Shown here in pieces: positions 35,651 to 43,323 of a DNA stretch of 61,082 nucleotides. The stretch's first letter is position 1. Every line of letters starts with the position of its first letter. Below the pieces are notes generated by a model, which ran no database searches, was not told the origin of the DNA, and saw only the letters and a program-made list of their open reading frames with translations. The translations under genes and the position numbers were made by a program. The stretch is from contig JALOQX010000069.1 in assembly GCA_025459265.1 (NCBI GenBank), positions 1 to 61,082 on the forward strand. The letters are read 5' to 3'. The DNA comes from Pirellulaceae bacterium. GTDB taxonomy: Bacteria > Planctomycetota > Planctomycetia > Pirellulales > Pirellulaceae.

Positions 35651-36817
35651 ATGACACAGAAATCCTGGACCTGGATCCACCGGACCGACGGGATCTACGT
35701 CGCACAAGCCCGCCTCACGCCCGAGATGGTCGGCGGAGCCCACGTCGGTTACCTGATCGAGAAACAACGCCTGGCGGGCGGCCCGAGTGACGGCGTGGAC
35801 GTCGTGCACGTGAATAACGGACTGTTGAGCTTCGATGTGTTGCCGACGCGCGGCATGGGCATCTGGCGAGCCCAGGTCGGCGAGTTGTCCGTCGGCTGGA
35901 ACTCGCCCGTCCCGGGGCCGGTGCACCCCAGCCTCGTACCCCTGGCCGAACCCAGCGGCCTGGGCTGGCTCGATGGCTTCGATGAACTGCTGGTCCGCTG
36001 CGGCTTAGAAAGTAACGGAGCGCCGGAGTTCACCGAACACGGACAGCTGCGCTATGGATTGCACGGCCGCATTGCCAACCGACCGGCCCATCAGCTGCAA
36101 GTCCATGCCGATGGAGAGTCGGGCGAATTGGTCGTGGCCGGAATTGTCGACGAGACACGCTTCCATTTCTGCAAGTTGCGCATGTTCTCGAGCATTTCCA
36201 CCCGGGTGGGTCAGCCCTCGCTGCGGATTCGCGACACGGTCGAGAATCTCTCGGGCAGTCCGACGGACATCCAGCTGTTGTACCACATCAACTTCGGCCC
36301 GCCCCTGCTGGGAGCTGGTGCCCGGGTCGTCGCACCGGTCCAGGCCCTGGTGCCGCGCACGGCCGCCGCCGCCGCCGAGCTGTCGCAGTGGGACAGCTAC
36401 CCGCCTCCCCGCGCGGGCACACTCGAACAGGTGTATTTCTTTCAGCTCCAGAGCAACCACCAGCAGCAGACCGCCGTCCTGCTGCACGATGCGACCGCCG
36501 CGCGCGGCGTGAGCGTTCACTACAACACGCGGCAACTCCCCTGTTTCACCCTCTGGAAGAATCCGACCGCCGAAGCGGATGGCTATGTCACCGGGCTGGA
36601 ACCGGCCACGAATTACCCGAATCCGCGATCGTTCGAAACCCGTCAGGGCCGCGTCGTACCGCTCGGACCCGGCGAAACCGCGACGTTCGACGTCGAGCTG
36701 CACATCCACGTGACAGCCGACCAAGTGCACCGCGCTCAGCAGCAGATCGCCGCGCTGCAGGTCGCCCCGCCGACGATCTACGACCAGCCCCAACCGCTCT
36801 GGTGCGCCGACGCCTAG
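35651..36817 (+). CDS. aldose 1-epimerase-like protein (DUF4432-like)
   Basis: 388 residues. The fold pattern (LLSFDVLPTRGMGIWRAQVGELSVGWNSP, then GWLDGFDELLVRCGLESNGAP, YGLHGRIANRPAH, LLYHINFGPPLLG, and a late YVTGLEPATNYPNPRSFE) matches galactose-mutarotase-like DUF4432 proteins with the RGM start, LHGRI and GLEP(A/G)T motifs. These act on sugar anomers or unknown sugar substrates. ATG 35651 has AGGAG 8 bases upstream. It is divergent from the sugar module and probably belongs to the same pathway. Confidence 0.85.
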   Translation: MTQKSWTWIHRTDGIYVAQARLTPEMVGGAHVGYLIEKQRLAGGPSDGVDVVHVNNGLLSFDVLPTRGMGIWRAQVGELSVGWNSPVPGPVHPSLVPLAEPSGLGWLDGFDELLVRCGLESNGAPEFTEHGQLRYGLHGRIANRPAHQLQVHADGESGELVVAGIVDETRFHFCKLRMFSSISTRVGQPSLRIRDTVENLSGSPTDIQLLYHINFGPPLLGAGARVVAPVQALVPRTAAAAAELSQWDSYPPPRAGTLEQVYFFQLQSNHQQQTAVLLHDATAARGVSVHYNTRQLPCFTLWKNPTAEADGYVTGLEPATNYPNPRSFETRQGRVVPLGPGETATFDVELHIHVTADQVHRAQQQIAALQVAPPTIYDQPQPLWCADA

Positions 36818-36916
36818 CCAGATACCCCGGTCAGCCCAACTCGACCGAGAGCCCATCCGAAAACCGCGGGACGGGCCGGGCCTGCCCGTCCTGCGACGAG
36901 GAGTCCGGGTCGGCTC

Positions 36917-37690
36917 TTAATCCACCCGCTGTCCCTGCAGATGGTAGACCGACCAGGTGAATCCGCCCGCATCGTACGGACGGACGCTCAGCGTTCCCTC
37001 CACCGTAATCGGATACGTCGTGAACTCGGTCGTCACCCCCTCATCCAGATCGACCCGCATCACGCAGTAGGCCAGTCCCTGCGGTCCGAACTTGCACTCC
37101 AGGTTCTTCACCAGCAGGAAATTGGTGATGCCCGACTGCTGCACGACCCCGGGGTAGATGAAACCGCGAATGCGCACCTTCTGACCGTCCAGCTGCGCGG
37201 CGCGGGGAGTCAACATCGCGCGATCAAAGAGCGTGCCCAGGGGCATGTCGAGTTCCAGATCGTCGAATGTGATGTCGTTGAGCGCACCTGGTCGCAGCGG
37301 AAACGTGACGCGCCGCGATGCCGCTGCGCCGGCTGCCCGCGGCGTTGGCTGTTCCGGCGCGTCATCGCGTGCCGCCGGCCCAGCGCGAACAGCGGCCGCA
37401 GCCATCTCGGCGGCTGGCTTCGCAGACTCAGCGACCAACCTGGGCTCGTCCTCCTTGCGTTCGACTGACGCGGCCGATAGCTCGTCCTGCGCCACCGGGT
37501 TGGAGGAAGACGGAGCTGTCGGGGAGATGGCTTCCGCTGCGGCGGGGGGCGGCACATCGGCGGGCGCATGCATGCAGCCAACCGAACACCCGATAGCCAT
37601 CACGCAGATCTGACGCGCCCAGCGGCCGGCTAAGGCCTGCGCCCACGCCCGCCACCACCGCTCACGCTGCCCGCCACCACCTGGGGTCAA
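36917..37690 (-). CDS. DUF3299-like protein, possible lipoprotein
   Basis: 257 residues. A hydrophobic N-terminal segment ends in MAIGCSVGC, which could be a lipobox (Cys anchor), followed by a long Ala/Pro/Ser/Glu-rich linker to about residue 130. The C-terminal domain (KVRIRGFIYPGVVQQSGITNFLLVKNLECKFGPQGLAYCVMRVDL, then TTYPITVEGTLSV) resembles DUF3299, where a GxxxP strand precedes a Cys-containing loop. Its start overlaps the upstream gene stop by 4 bases. Function unknown; DUF3299 genes sit beside LolD/LolC-like transporters in some proteobacteria as I recall. Confidence 0.75.
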   Translation of the reverse strand: MTPGGGGQRERWWRAWAQALAGRWARQICVMAIGCSVGCMHAPADVPPPAAAEAISPTAPSSSNPVAQDELSAASVERKEDEPRLVAESAKPAAEMAAAAVRAGPAARDDAPEQPTPRAAGAAASRRVTFPLRPGALNDITFDDLELDMPLGTLFDRAMLTPRAAQLDGQKVRIRGFIYPGVVQQSGITNFLLVKNLECKFGPQGLAYCVMRVDLDEGVTTEFTTYPITVEGTLSVRPYDAGGFTWSVYHLQGQRVD

Positions 37691-38448
37691 TTGACGTAAT
37701 CCGCTTCGAGCTCGTAAATGCCGCCGGTTAACCCGCCCGCCACTTTCTTCAGCCGGTTGGTCACCCGCAGTACGCCCCCTAACTTCTGCTTGCGCGTACT
37801 GTACTTGACTCCCTTCTGGTCGAGAATCGTGACCTCAATCATGTCTGTCAGTTTTGGCTGCCCTCCGAAACAACATGTCCCCATGTCCGGCACGAGGATG
37901 AACTTCCTGTTGTAACCCAGGCTCGCCACCCCGGGATGCACATAGCCCTTCACGAAGACCCGCTGGCCATCCAGTTCGGTGGGGATCACCGGCTCACCCG
38001 TCGACGCCGGCTCACCCGTCGACGATTGTCCGGCCGTCGGCTGCAGATCGTCAAACGAGATCCGCACATAACCGGGCGGGACTTCCGTCATGTACTCGTG
38101 AATGTGCCAGATCGACCCCGCCACAAGCACCACTGCCGAGCCGACTATCCCCACAGCCGTGGGCAGGCGACCCGATAGCTCGTCCGGATAACGCCGCAAA
38201 TTCCGCCACGCCCAGGCGCCCAACAGGATTCCCAGGACCGGAACCACCAGAAACGGCGCGGAGACCAGTCCCAGCAGACCGATGATCAGCAGCAAGACCG
38301 ACGCAATCGCCGCTTTGCTTAACGTCTTGTACTCGTCGTACGCGGTCGGCTCCCCCTCCTCGGGCTCCCGATACAGTTCCTCTTCGATCCCCACTGCCGC
38401 CGTCTCGTCCGCATCGATCGCAGTCATCATCTCGGTTGCGCGTGCCAT
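37687..38448 (-). CDS. DUF3299-like membrane protein
   Basis: 253 residues. After a polar, acidic start (residues 1-43), hydrophobic segments at about 46-66, 68-82 and 98-115 span the membrane. The soluble C-terminal domain (YVRISFDDLQP, then RVFVKGYVHPGVASLGYNRKFILVPDMGTCCFGGQPKLTDMIEVTI) resembles DUF3299; the Cys-Cys in GTCCFGG falls where DUF3299 proteins have a Cys. A short duplicated STGEP motif lies in the linker. It overlaps the DUF3299-like lipoprotein gene by 4 bases, so the pair is probably translated together. Confidence 0.75.
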   Translation of the reverse strand: MARATEMMTAIDADETAAVGIEEELYREPEEGEPTAYDEYKTLSKAAIASVLLLIIGLLGLVSAPFLVVPVLGILLGAWAWRNLRRYPDELSGRLPTAVGIVGSAVVLVAGSIWHIHEYMTEVPPGYVRISFDDLQPTAGQSSTGEPASTGEPVIPTELDGQRVFVKGYVHPGVASLGYNRKFILVPDMGTCCFGGQPKLTDMIEVTILDQKGVKYSTRKQKLGGVLRVTNRLKKVAGGLTGGIYELEADYVN

Positions 38449-38583
38449 ACCATCCCCACCCTGCCAGATTCATTCCCTCGACCGACTCGCACCGTCGTCG
38501 TTACGCAGCGGCACCGCGGGAGGTTCGCCACCGGCCGCCGACCCCACTATAGTATGCCAGCATTCCACCTCCCGGGACGGGGC

Positions 38584-39762
38584 CTATTTTTTGTCGGCCG
38601 TAGCGTTCGGGAAGAAGACGAGCGATCGTTTCACGGCTTCGGGATCGATCTGCTCGAGCTGTTGGAGGGCCACTTTGGCGGCTGGCAGCGGGCAGGCCCG
38701 CACGTAGTTGATGATGGGCAGTCGCACGTAGGTGACCTTCGTATCAGCCGTTTTGAATAGTTCTACCAGGCGGTCCAGTTGCGACCAGTCCTCCCAGCGG
38801 GCGAAGTCGGGGATGACGAGGTCGGCCATAGCTGGTCGGTCAAGTACGAGCGTGAAGGCCTGCAGCAGGCGGGAGCGCGGGATGACATCGCCTTCCAGGC
38901 CGTGGAATCGCAGGGCCAAAATGGCGGCGTAGACGTCCGCATAGTCGTCGCTCGACCCGGCCTCGCGTGCGCGCAGGAACAGCTCTTCAATCAGCGGCAC
39001 GCCCTCGGGACCGCGCAGCGTGAGGTAGCAGGCGATCAGGGCATCGAGGCCGGAGCGGGACTGCGGGTCGGCACCGCGCAGGCGCTGTTCGAGCATCGGC
39101 AGATCGCGTTGGTCGCCGCACACACCCAGCAGGGTGAAGTACAGCCGGCGGCGGCTCACCGGCACGTCGGGATCGCTGATCCAGGCCGCGAGCTGTTCCC
39201 GGTTCAGGTGCGGTTTGAGCTCTTTCACTGTGTTATAGCTGGCCCGTGCGAATTCGTCATAGGCATCGCCCGAGAGCATGCTGTCCGGGTCTTCGAGATA
39301 CGGCAGAAAGAACACCAGCCGCGCGGCGCCTTCGCGCGGCGCCTGCATGAGTTCCAGCAGGTACTGGTACTGGCGCTCGTTGAGCGGCAGCGGCGTGGAC
39401 CAGCTCAAGTCCGGCGGTCCGACCCCCATCACGACGAATTTCTCGCCGCGTTTCGGTTCGCCGGCGAAGACGGTGGTGAGCGATTTGCGGCCGGCCAGCG
39501 CGGCATCCCCTTTGAGCACGCGGGTGATGGCGAACGTCGCGGACGGCAGGGGCAGGGGACCAGCCTGCGGATCCGGCTGTGCCGGCGCCGCCATGCGATC
39601 CAGTTCCACAATGACCACGACATCCATGGCGTCGATCTCTTCGGTCCACGTTTGGGACGCCGAGTCGCAGAACGGGCACGCGGCTGCGCGCCACGCCGTG
39701 GCCACCAGCGCCGTGAGCGTCAGCGCGATCAGGACTCGGCGAATTCGATGGGGGCGCGGCAT
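38584..39762 (-). CDS. secreted protein with CPFC motif, unknown function
   Basis: 392 residues. A signal peptide (RIRRVLIALTLTALVATAWRAAA) is followed at once by CPFCDSASQTWTEE, a conserved CxxC-type motif, then an extended domain (VVVIVELDRMAAP, FAITRVLKGD, GEKFVVMGVG) and a helical HEAT-like C-terminal half with FFTL-type repeats (RRRLYFTLLGVCGDQRDLPMLEQRL). CxxC suggests metal binding or a redox role. I start at ATG 39762 because GAGGAG lies 7 bases upstream. It is 29 bases downstream of the LolD-like ATPase gene, probably in one operon. Confidence 0.75.
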   Translation of the reverse strand: MPRPHRIRRVLIALTLTALVATAWRAAACPFCDSASQTWTEEIDAMDVVVIVELDRMAAPAQPDPQAGPLPLPSATFAITRVLKGDAALAGRKSLTTVFAGEPKRGEKFVVMGVGPPDLSWSTPLPLNERQYQYLLELMQAPREGAARLVFFLPYLEDPDSMLSGDAYDEFARASYNTVKELKPHLNREQLAAWISDPDVPVSRRRLYFTLLGVCGDQRDLPMLEQRLRGADPQSRSGLDALIACYLTLRGPEGVPLIEELFLRAREAGSSDDYADVYAAILALRFHGLEGDVIPRSRLLQAFTLVLDRPAMADLVIPDFARWEDWSQLDRLVELFKTADTKVTYVRLPIINYVRACPLPAAKVALQQLEQIDPEAVKRSLVFFPNATADKK

Positions 39763-39791
39763 GCGGCGGCTCCTCGCGGAAAGGTTGAGGC

Positions 39792-40466
39792 TCAATTATC
39801 GCTCACCACGCGATTGAGTTCGGCCAGCCGATCGACGCGCGGGAACTGGGCTGCCACTTCTGTGGCGTGCGTGACCATCAGCAGGGCGATCTGTTCTTCG
39901 CGGCAGGTTTCCCGGATCAGGTCGATGATGCGCTGCTGATTGGCCGGATCGACGTTGGCGGTCGGTTCATCGGCCAGCAGCAGGCGGGGACGATTGGCCA
40001 GGGCGCGGGCCACGGCCACGCGCTGCTGTTCCCCGACGGACATGGCCGCCGGCTTGTGGTGGGCCCGGTGCGCCAGGCCGACGCGTTCCAGGAGATGTCG
40101 TGCCCGGGCCGTGTCCCGCCGCTGGCGGCAGAACGTCATGCCGAGCAAGACGTTTTCCAGCGCCGTGAACGCGGGGAGCAGGTTGAACGTCTGGAACACG
40201 TACCCGAGCTTGTCCGCCCGCAGCCGATCCCGACCCGCTTCCGAGAGTCGCCCCAGGGCGATGCCGTCGAGCACGATGTCGCCCCGGTCGGCGGCGGAGA
40301 TGCCGGCAATCACGTGCAGGAAAGTCGTCTTGCCACAGCCGCTGGGCCCGAGCAACACCATCTGCTCGCCGACATCGAGCGCAAACTGCGGGATGTCGAG
40401 GATCGGCAGCACGTGCCCGTTCGCCTCCAGATACGACTTCGTCAGGTTCGTCATCCGCAGCAGCAT
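39792..40466 (-). CDS. ABC transporter ATPase, LolD/MacB type
   Basis: 224 residues. Walker A GPSGCGKTT, Q-loop GYVFQTFNLLPAFTALENVL, signature MSVGEQQRVAVARAL (usual LSGGQ altered), Walker B RLLLADEPTANVD and H-loop VTHATEVA are all present, so ATP hydrolysis is expected. The Q-loop plus TFNLLPxxTxxENV text is typical of LolD/MacB ATPases that drive extraction or mechanotransmission with FtsX-like permeases. No permease gene is adjacent in this window. It precedes the CPFC protein gene. ATG 40454 is an alternative start. Confidence 0.9.
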   Translation of the reverse strand: MLLRMTNLTKSYLEANGHVLPILDIPQFALDVGEQMVLLGPSGCGKTTFLHVIAGISAADRGDIVLDGIALGRLSEAGRDRLRADKLGYVFQTFNLLPAFTALENVLLGMTFCRQRRDTARARHLLERVGLAHRAHHKPAAMSVGEQQRVAVARALANRPRLLLADEPTANVDPANQQRIIDLIRETCREEQIALLMVTHATEVAAQFPRVDRLAELNRVVSDN

Positions 40467-40545
40467 CGGGCACGTCCGCGTTGTCTCGTTTCGGATCCGC
40501 ACTTCGTTACGCCCGCGGCGCGGGCATGGTTCATCCTCGCGGACC

Positions 40546-41043
40546 TCACCGCCTCCGCAGCGCCCGCTGCACGTCGCGCTGCGCATCCGCCTTCTTGAGC
40601 GATTCCCGCTTGTCGTGCAGCTTCCGTCCGCGGCAGAGTCCCATCAGCACCTTGGCGACGCCGCGCGGGTTGAAGTAGACCTGCAGCGGCACCAGCGTCA
40701 GGCCCTTCTCCTGGGCGCGACCGGCAAACCGCCGGAGTTCGCGGCCGTGCACCAACAGCTTGCGCGGGCGCTTCGGGTCGTGGTTCCAGATCGTTGCCTG
40801 GGCATATTCCGCAATGTCGCAACCGACGAGCCAGAACTCCCCGTCCCGGACACGACCGTAGGCCTCATCGAGCGAGATCTTGCCGTTGCGCAGGCTCTTG
40901 ACTTCGCTCCCCACCAGCGCGATCCCGCACTCGAGCGTCTCGAGGACGTCGAACCGATGCCGCGCTTTGCGGTTCTCGGACACGGGGCGCACGGACGGCC
41001 GCCCATCGCCGCCGCGCGCTTGAGTTGCTTTGCCCTTGGCCAT
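40546..41043 (-). CDS. smpB: SsrA-binding protein
   Basis: 165 residues. SmpB binds tmRNA and brings it to stalled ribosomes. Family strings: ARHRFDVLETLECGIALVGSEVKSLRNGKISLDEAYGRV, the GRELRRFAGRAQEKGLTLVPLQVYFNPRGVAKVLMGLCRGRKLHDKRE strand-helix region and a basic tail with KKADAQRDVQRALRRR. The start MAKGKATQARG follows GGGAGG very closely; ATG 41052 is possible. tmRNA itself was not found in the window. It lies upstream of the ABC ATPase gene on the same strand and divergent from the LipB-like gene. Confidence 0.95.
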   Translation of the reverse strand: MAKGKATQARGGDGRPSVRPVSENRKARHRFDVLETLECGIALVGSEVKSLRNGKISLDEAYGRVRDGEFWLVGCDIAEYAQATIWNHDPKRPRKLLVHGRELRRFAGRAQEKGLTLVPLQVYFNPRGVAKVLMGLCRGRKLHDKRESLKKADAQRDVQRALRRR

Positions 41044-41184
41044 GCCTCCCATTGTAGCGTCCCGGCCAGGGTTCCACAGCCGACGCGCTGGCGGCCGCCT
41101 GCCCGCGCCCAGGGCCAGCTGCTCCGAGCACGGACCCGCTGCTGTGGCTTCCGGCACCTGGGGGCTCCTGCTAGAGTAGCTCGC

Positions 41185-41973
41185 ATGACGGTTTACCCAG
41201 CGCCTTTTCAGGACGAGTCCGGCGAGTGCAGTGCGGCACATGCCGTGCACTTTCACCTCCTGGGACAGGTCGACTTTGACGACTGCCAGCAGTTGCAGCG
41301 GCGCATGGTGTACGAAGCCGGGGGGAGCGACAACGGCAATATCGCGGTCATCCTGTGCGAGCATCCGCCGCTGATCACGATCGGGCGCGCCGGATCGCGC
41401 GGGCATATTCGCCTGACCAACGAACAGCTCCGGATCCGTCGGCTGGCGATGCGGTGGGTCAATCGCGGTGGCGGCTGCCTGCTGCACGCGCCGGGGCAGT
41501 TGGCGGTGTACCCGATTGTCCCGCTGCGCTGGCACGGGTGGACCGTGGGCCAGTACCTGCGCCGCCTGCAGCAGGCCATGGCCGGCACGCTCGAGGAGCT
41601 TCACATCGCGTCCGAGTTGTCTGCCAGCGACGGCGGGCTGTGGGGGCGTACCGGCCAGCTGGCCGCGTGCGGGGTGGCCGTCCGCGACTGGACCACCTAC
41701 CACGGCATGTTCCTGAACGTGAACCCGCCTGCCACGGATTTCGGCTTTGTGGATGTGGTGGATCCGCTGCGGCGGTTGCCAGGCCAGAAAACCACCATGG
41801 GCAGCTGGTTCGCCGAGCGCCGGCGGGCGCTGTCCGTACCGCACGTGCGGGCGACGTTGATCCCGCACCTGGCTGCCGCGCTGGGCACGGCGCGCTATTA
41901 TTTAGTGACTGGTCATCCGTGGTTGAGTCCCTTGCGGAGTACCTGGCGTGCCGCACGACACCGGGCGTCCTGA
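41185..41973 (+). CDS. lipB: LipB-like octanoyltransferase homologue with non-canonical active site
   Basis: 262 residues. The biotin/lipoate transferase fold is clear: AVILCEHPPLITIGRAG, WVNRGGGCLLHAPGQLAVYPIVPL (usually RGGxVTYHGPGQ), GRTGQLAACGVAVRDWTTYHGMFLNVNPP (usually GxKIxxLGxxxxxxxxxHGxALNVN). The catalytic Lys of LipB falls on Gln158, and the catalytic Cys, normally in a PCG motif, falls at Pro194-Leu195, with no Cys nearby. His173 is kept; Cys98 and Cys162 occur at unusual places. By family knowledge LipB moves octanoyl from ACP to lipoyl domains; with these changes it must use another mechanism or be non-catalytic. The gene overlaps lipA by 26 bases. Possible start ATG 41185. Confidence 0.85.
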   Translation: MTVYPAPFQDESGECSAAHAVHFHLLGQVDFDDCQQLQRRMVYEAGGSDNGNIAVILCEHPPLITIGRAGSRGHIRLTNEQLRIRRLAMRWVNRGGGCLLHAPGQLAVYPIVPLRWHGWTVGQYLRRLQQAMAGTLEELHIASELSASDGGLWGRTGQLAACGVAVRDWTTYHGMFLNVNPPATDFGFVDVVDPLRRLPGQKTTMGSWFAERRRALSVPHVRATLIPHLAAALGTARYYLVTGHPWLSPLRSTWRAARHRAS

Positions 41974-42856
41974 GTTGCCCATCCTGACCGCGCCCCCTGC
42001 GGCCGGCCGCCTGCCTCGCTGGCTCAAGCGGCCCGTGCCCAAGGGGAATTTCCGGCATTTCACGGCCGCGGTGGTCGAGGATCTCGCGCTGGAAACCGTA
42101 TGCGACCATGCCCGCTGCCCGAACCGCATGGAATGCTATGCGCACAAGACGGCGACGTTCATGATTCTGGGGGACATCTGCACACGGGCTTGCAGCTTCT
42201 GTTCCGTGTCCCGTGGCCGGCCGCAGCGGGTGGACCCGGACGAGCCGCGCAGGGTCGCCGAGGCCGCGCGACGGCTGGACCTGCGCCACGTCGTGATCAC
42301 GTCGGTGACGCGCGACGATCTGGCCGACGGCGGCGCCGCGCATTTCGTGGCCTGCATCCGGGCCGTGCGCCAGGTGACCGGCGCCAGTGTCGAGGTCTTG
42401 ACACCCGATTTCCGCTACGACCCCGCGGCGATCGACGCGGTCGCGGACGCGGCGCCCGAAGTCTTCAATCACAACACGGAAACGGTCCCGCGACTGTACC
42501 GCCAGGTGCGAGGCCCGCAGGCTGCCTATCGCGGCACGCTCGCGCTGCTGCGCCGCGTCCAGACACGCGACCCGCGGATCAAGGTCAAGAGCGGCTTGAT
42601 GCTCGGCCTGGGCGAATCGCGCACGGAACTGCTGGAGACACTCGCCGATCTGCTCGACCACGGCTGCGAGTATCTGACCCTGGGCCAGTATCTGCAGCCG
42701 GATCCGACCCGCTACCTCCCGGTCGCCCGCTATCTGCCGCCGGAGGAGTTTGAGGAACTGGGTCGGATCGCCCGGCAGCTCGGTTTCGCGCGCGTCGCCA
42801 GCGGCCCGTTCGTGCGCAGCAGCTACCATGCCCGCGATATGGCGCTCCCGGCGTAA
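41948..42856 (+). CDS. lipA: lipoyl synthase
   Basis: 302 residues. It inserts two sulfurs into the octanoyl chain of lipoyl domains. The auxiliary cluster Cys are C52, C57, C63 (VCDHARCPNRMEC) and the radical SAM cluster Cys are C78, C82, C85 (CTRACSFC); the C-terminal RSSYHA with the Ser that ligates the auxiliary cluster is present. Other strings: VVITSVTRDDLADGGA, LTPDFRYD, FNHNTETVPRLY, KSGLMLGLGE, TLGQYLQP. The GTG start at 41948 has GGAG 8 bases upstream and overlaps the LipB-like gene, so the two are translationally coupled. A complete active site means octanoylated substrate should exist in this cell. Confidence 0.95.
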   Translation: MPHDTGRPELPILTAPPAAGRLPRWLKRPVPKGNFRHFTAAVVEDLALETVCDHARCPNRMECYAHKTATFMILGDICTRACSFCSVSRGRPQRVDPDEPRRVAEAARRLDLRHVVITSVTRDDLADGGAAHFVACIRAVRQVTGASVEVLTPDFRYDPAAIDAVADAAPEVFNHNTETVPRLYRQVRGPQAAYRGTLALLRRVQTRDPRIKVKSGLMLGLGESRTELLETLADLLDHGCEYLTLGQYLQPDPTRYLPVARYLPPEEFEELGRIARQLGFARVASGPFVRSSYHARDMALPA

Positions 42857-42861
42857 GCGAG

Positions 42862-42997
42862 CCGTCCGTCGCTCGACTCTCCGAGTCGAGATTGCACGGC
42901 TCGGAGAGCCGAGCGACAATGCCCAATGGCCGTCCGTCGCTCGACTCTCCGAGTCGAGATTGCACGGCTCGGAGAGCCGTGCGACAATGCCCGATGG
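42862..42997. repeat. 68-bp tandem double-hairpin repeat, two units
   Basis: Units at 42862-42929 and 42930-42997 differ at two positions only. Each contains hairpin one, CTCGACTC-TCC-GAGTCGAG (8-bp stem), and hairpin two, in unit two CACGGCTC-GGA-GAGCCGTG. The cores CTCTCCGAG and CTCGGAGAG are reverse complements, so the two hairpins can also pair with each other. The array lies between lipA and the lipoyl-like gene, all on the plus strand, in an otherwise tight operon. Confidence 0.92.
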
Positions 42998-43012
42998 CAC
43001 GCGACACCACCT

Positions 43013-43261
43013 ATGACAACACGTTGCCACCTGCTGATCGTGCCGGATCTCGGCATGGAACATGTCCCGGTGACGGTCAGCTGCTGGCTCGTGCCGCTGC
43101 ACGCGCGCGTGACCCGGGGGGATCGCGTCGTCGAACTGCTGGCCGGCCCCGCGACGGTCGATTTGCCCGCGCCGGCCAACGGCCGCCTGCACCAGCGGCT
43201 GGTAGAAGAGGATGAAGCGGTAGTGGGAGGCCAGATTCTAGGGGTGATCGAGAGCGGGTGA
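43013..43261 (+). CDS. lipoyl-domain-like small protein lacking the modification lysine
   Basis: 82 residues with the biotinyl/lipoyl-domain beta-barrel pattern: LLIVPDLGMEHVPVTVSCWLVPLHARVTRGDRVVELLAGPATVDLPAPANGRLHQRLVEEDEAVVGGQILGVIES. In true lipoyl domains the hairpin reads E-x-DKA-x-V; here it is ELLAGPATVDL, so the lysine is Pro46 and cannot be lipoylated or biotinylated. It follows lipA after the double-hairpin repeat on the same strand. It may be a scaffold, a mimic of a carrier domain or a regulator. No ribosome binding site is obvious, perhaps because of the repeat. The stop codon overlaps the 3' end of the tRNA gene on the other strand. Confidence 0.82.
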   Translation: MTTRCHLLIVPDLGMEHVPVTVSCWLVPLHARVTRGDRVVELLAGPATVDLPAPANGRLHQRLVEEDEAVVGGQILGVIESG

Positions 43262-43323
43262 AGGGAATCGAACCCTCGTGTCCAGCTTGGGAAGCTGGCG
43301 TACTACCATTGTACTACACCCGC
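43253..43323 (-). tRNA. tRNA-Gly, anticodon CCC
   Basis: Minus-strand cloverleaf of 71 bases. Acceptor stem GCGGGTG/CACCCGC, D arm with GTAC/GTAC stem, anticodon stem CCAGC/GCTGG with loop TTCCCAA giving anticodon CCC, and T arm GAGGG-TTCGATT-CCCTT. T33 precedes the anticodon as expected. The discriminator base reads T and CCA is not encoded. It decodes GGG glycine codons. The 3' end overlaps the last nine bases of the lipoyl-like CDS on the plus strand. Confidence 0.95.
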
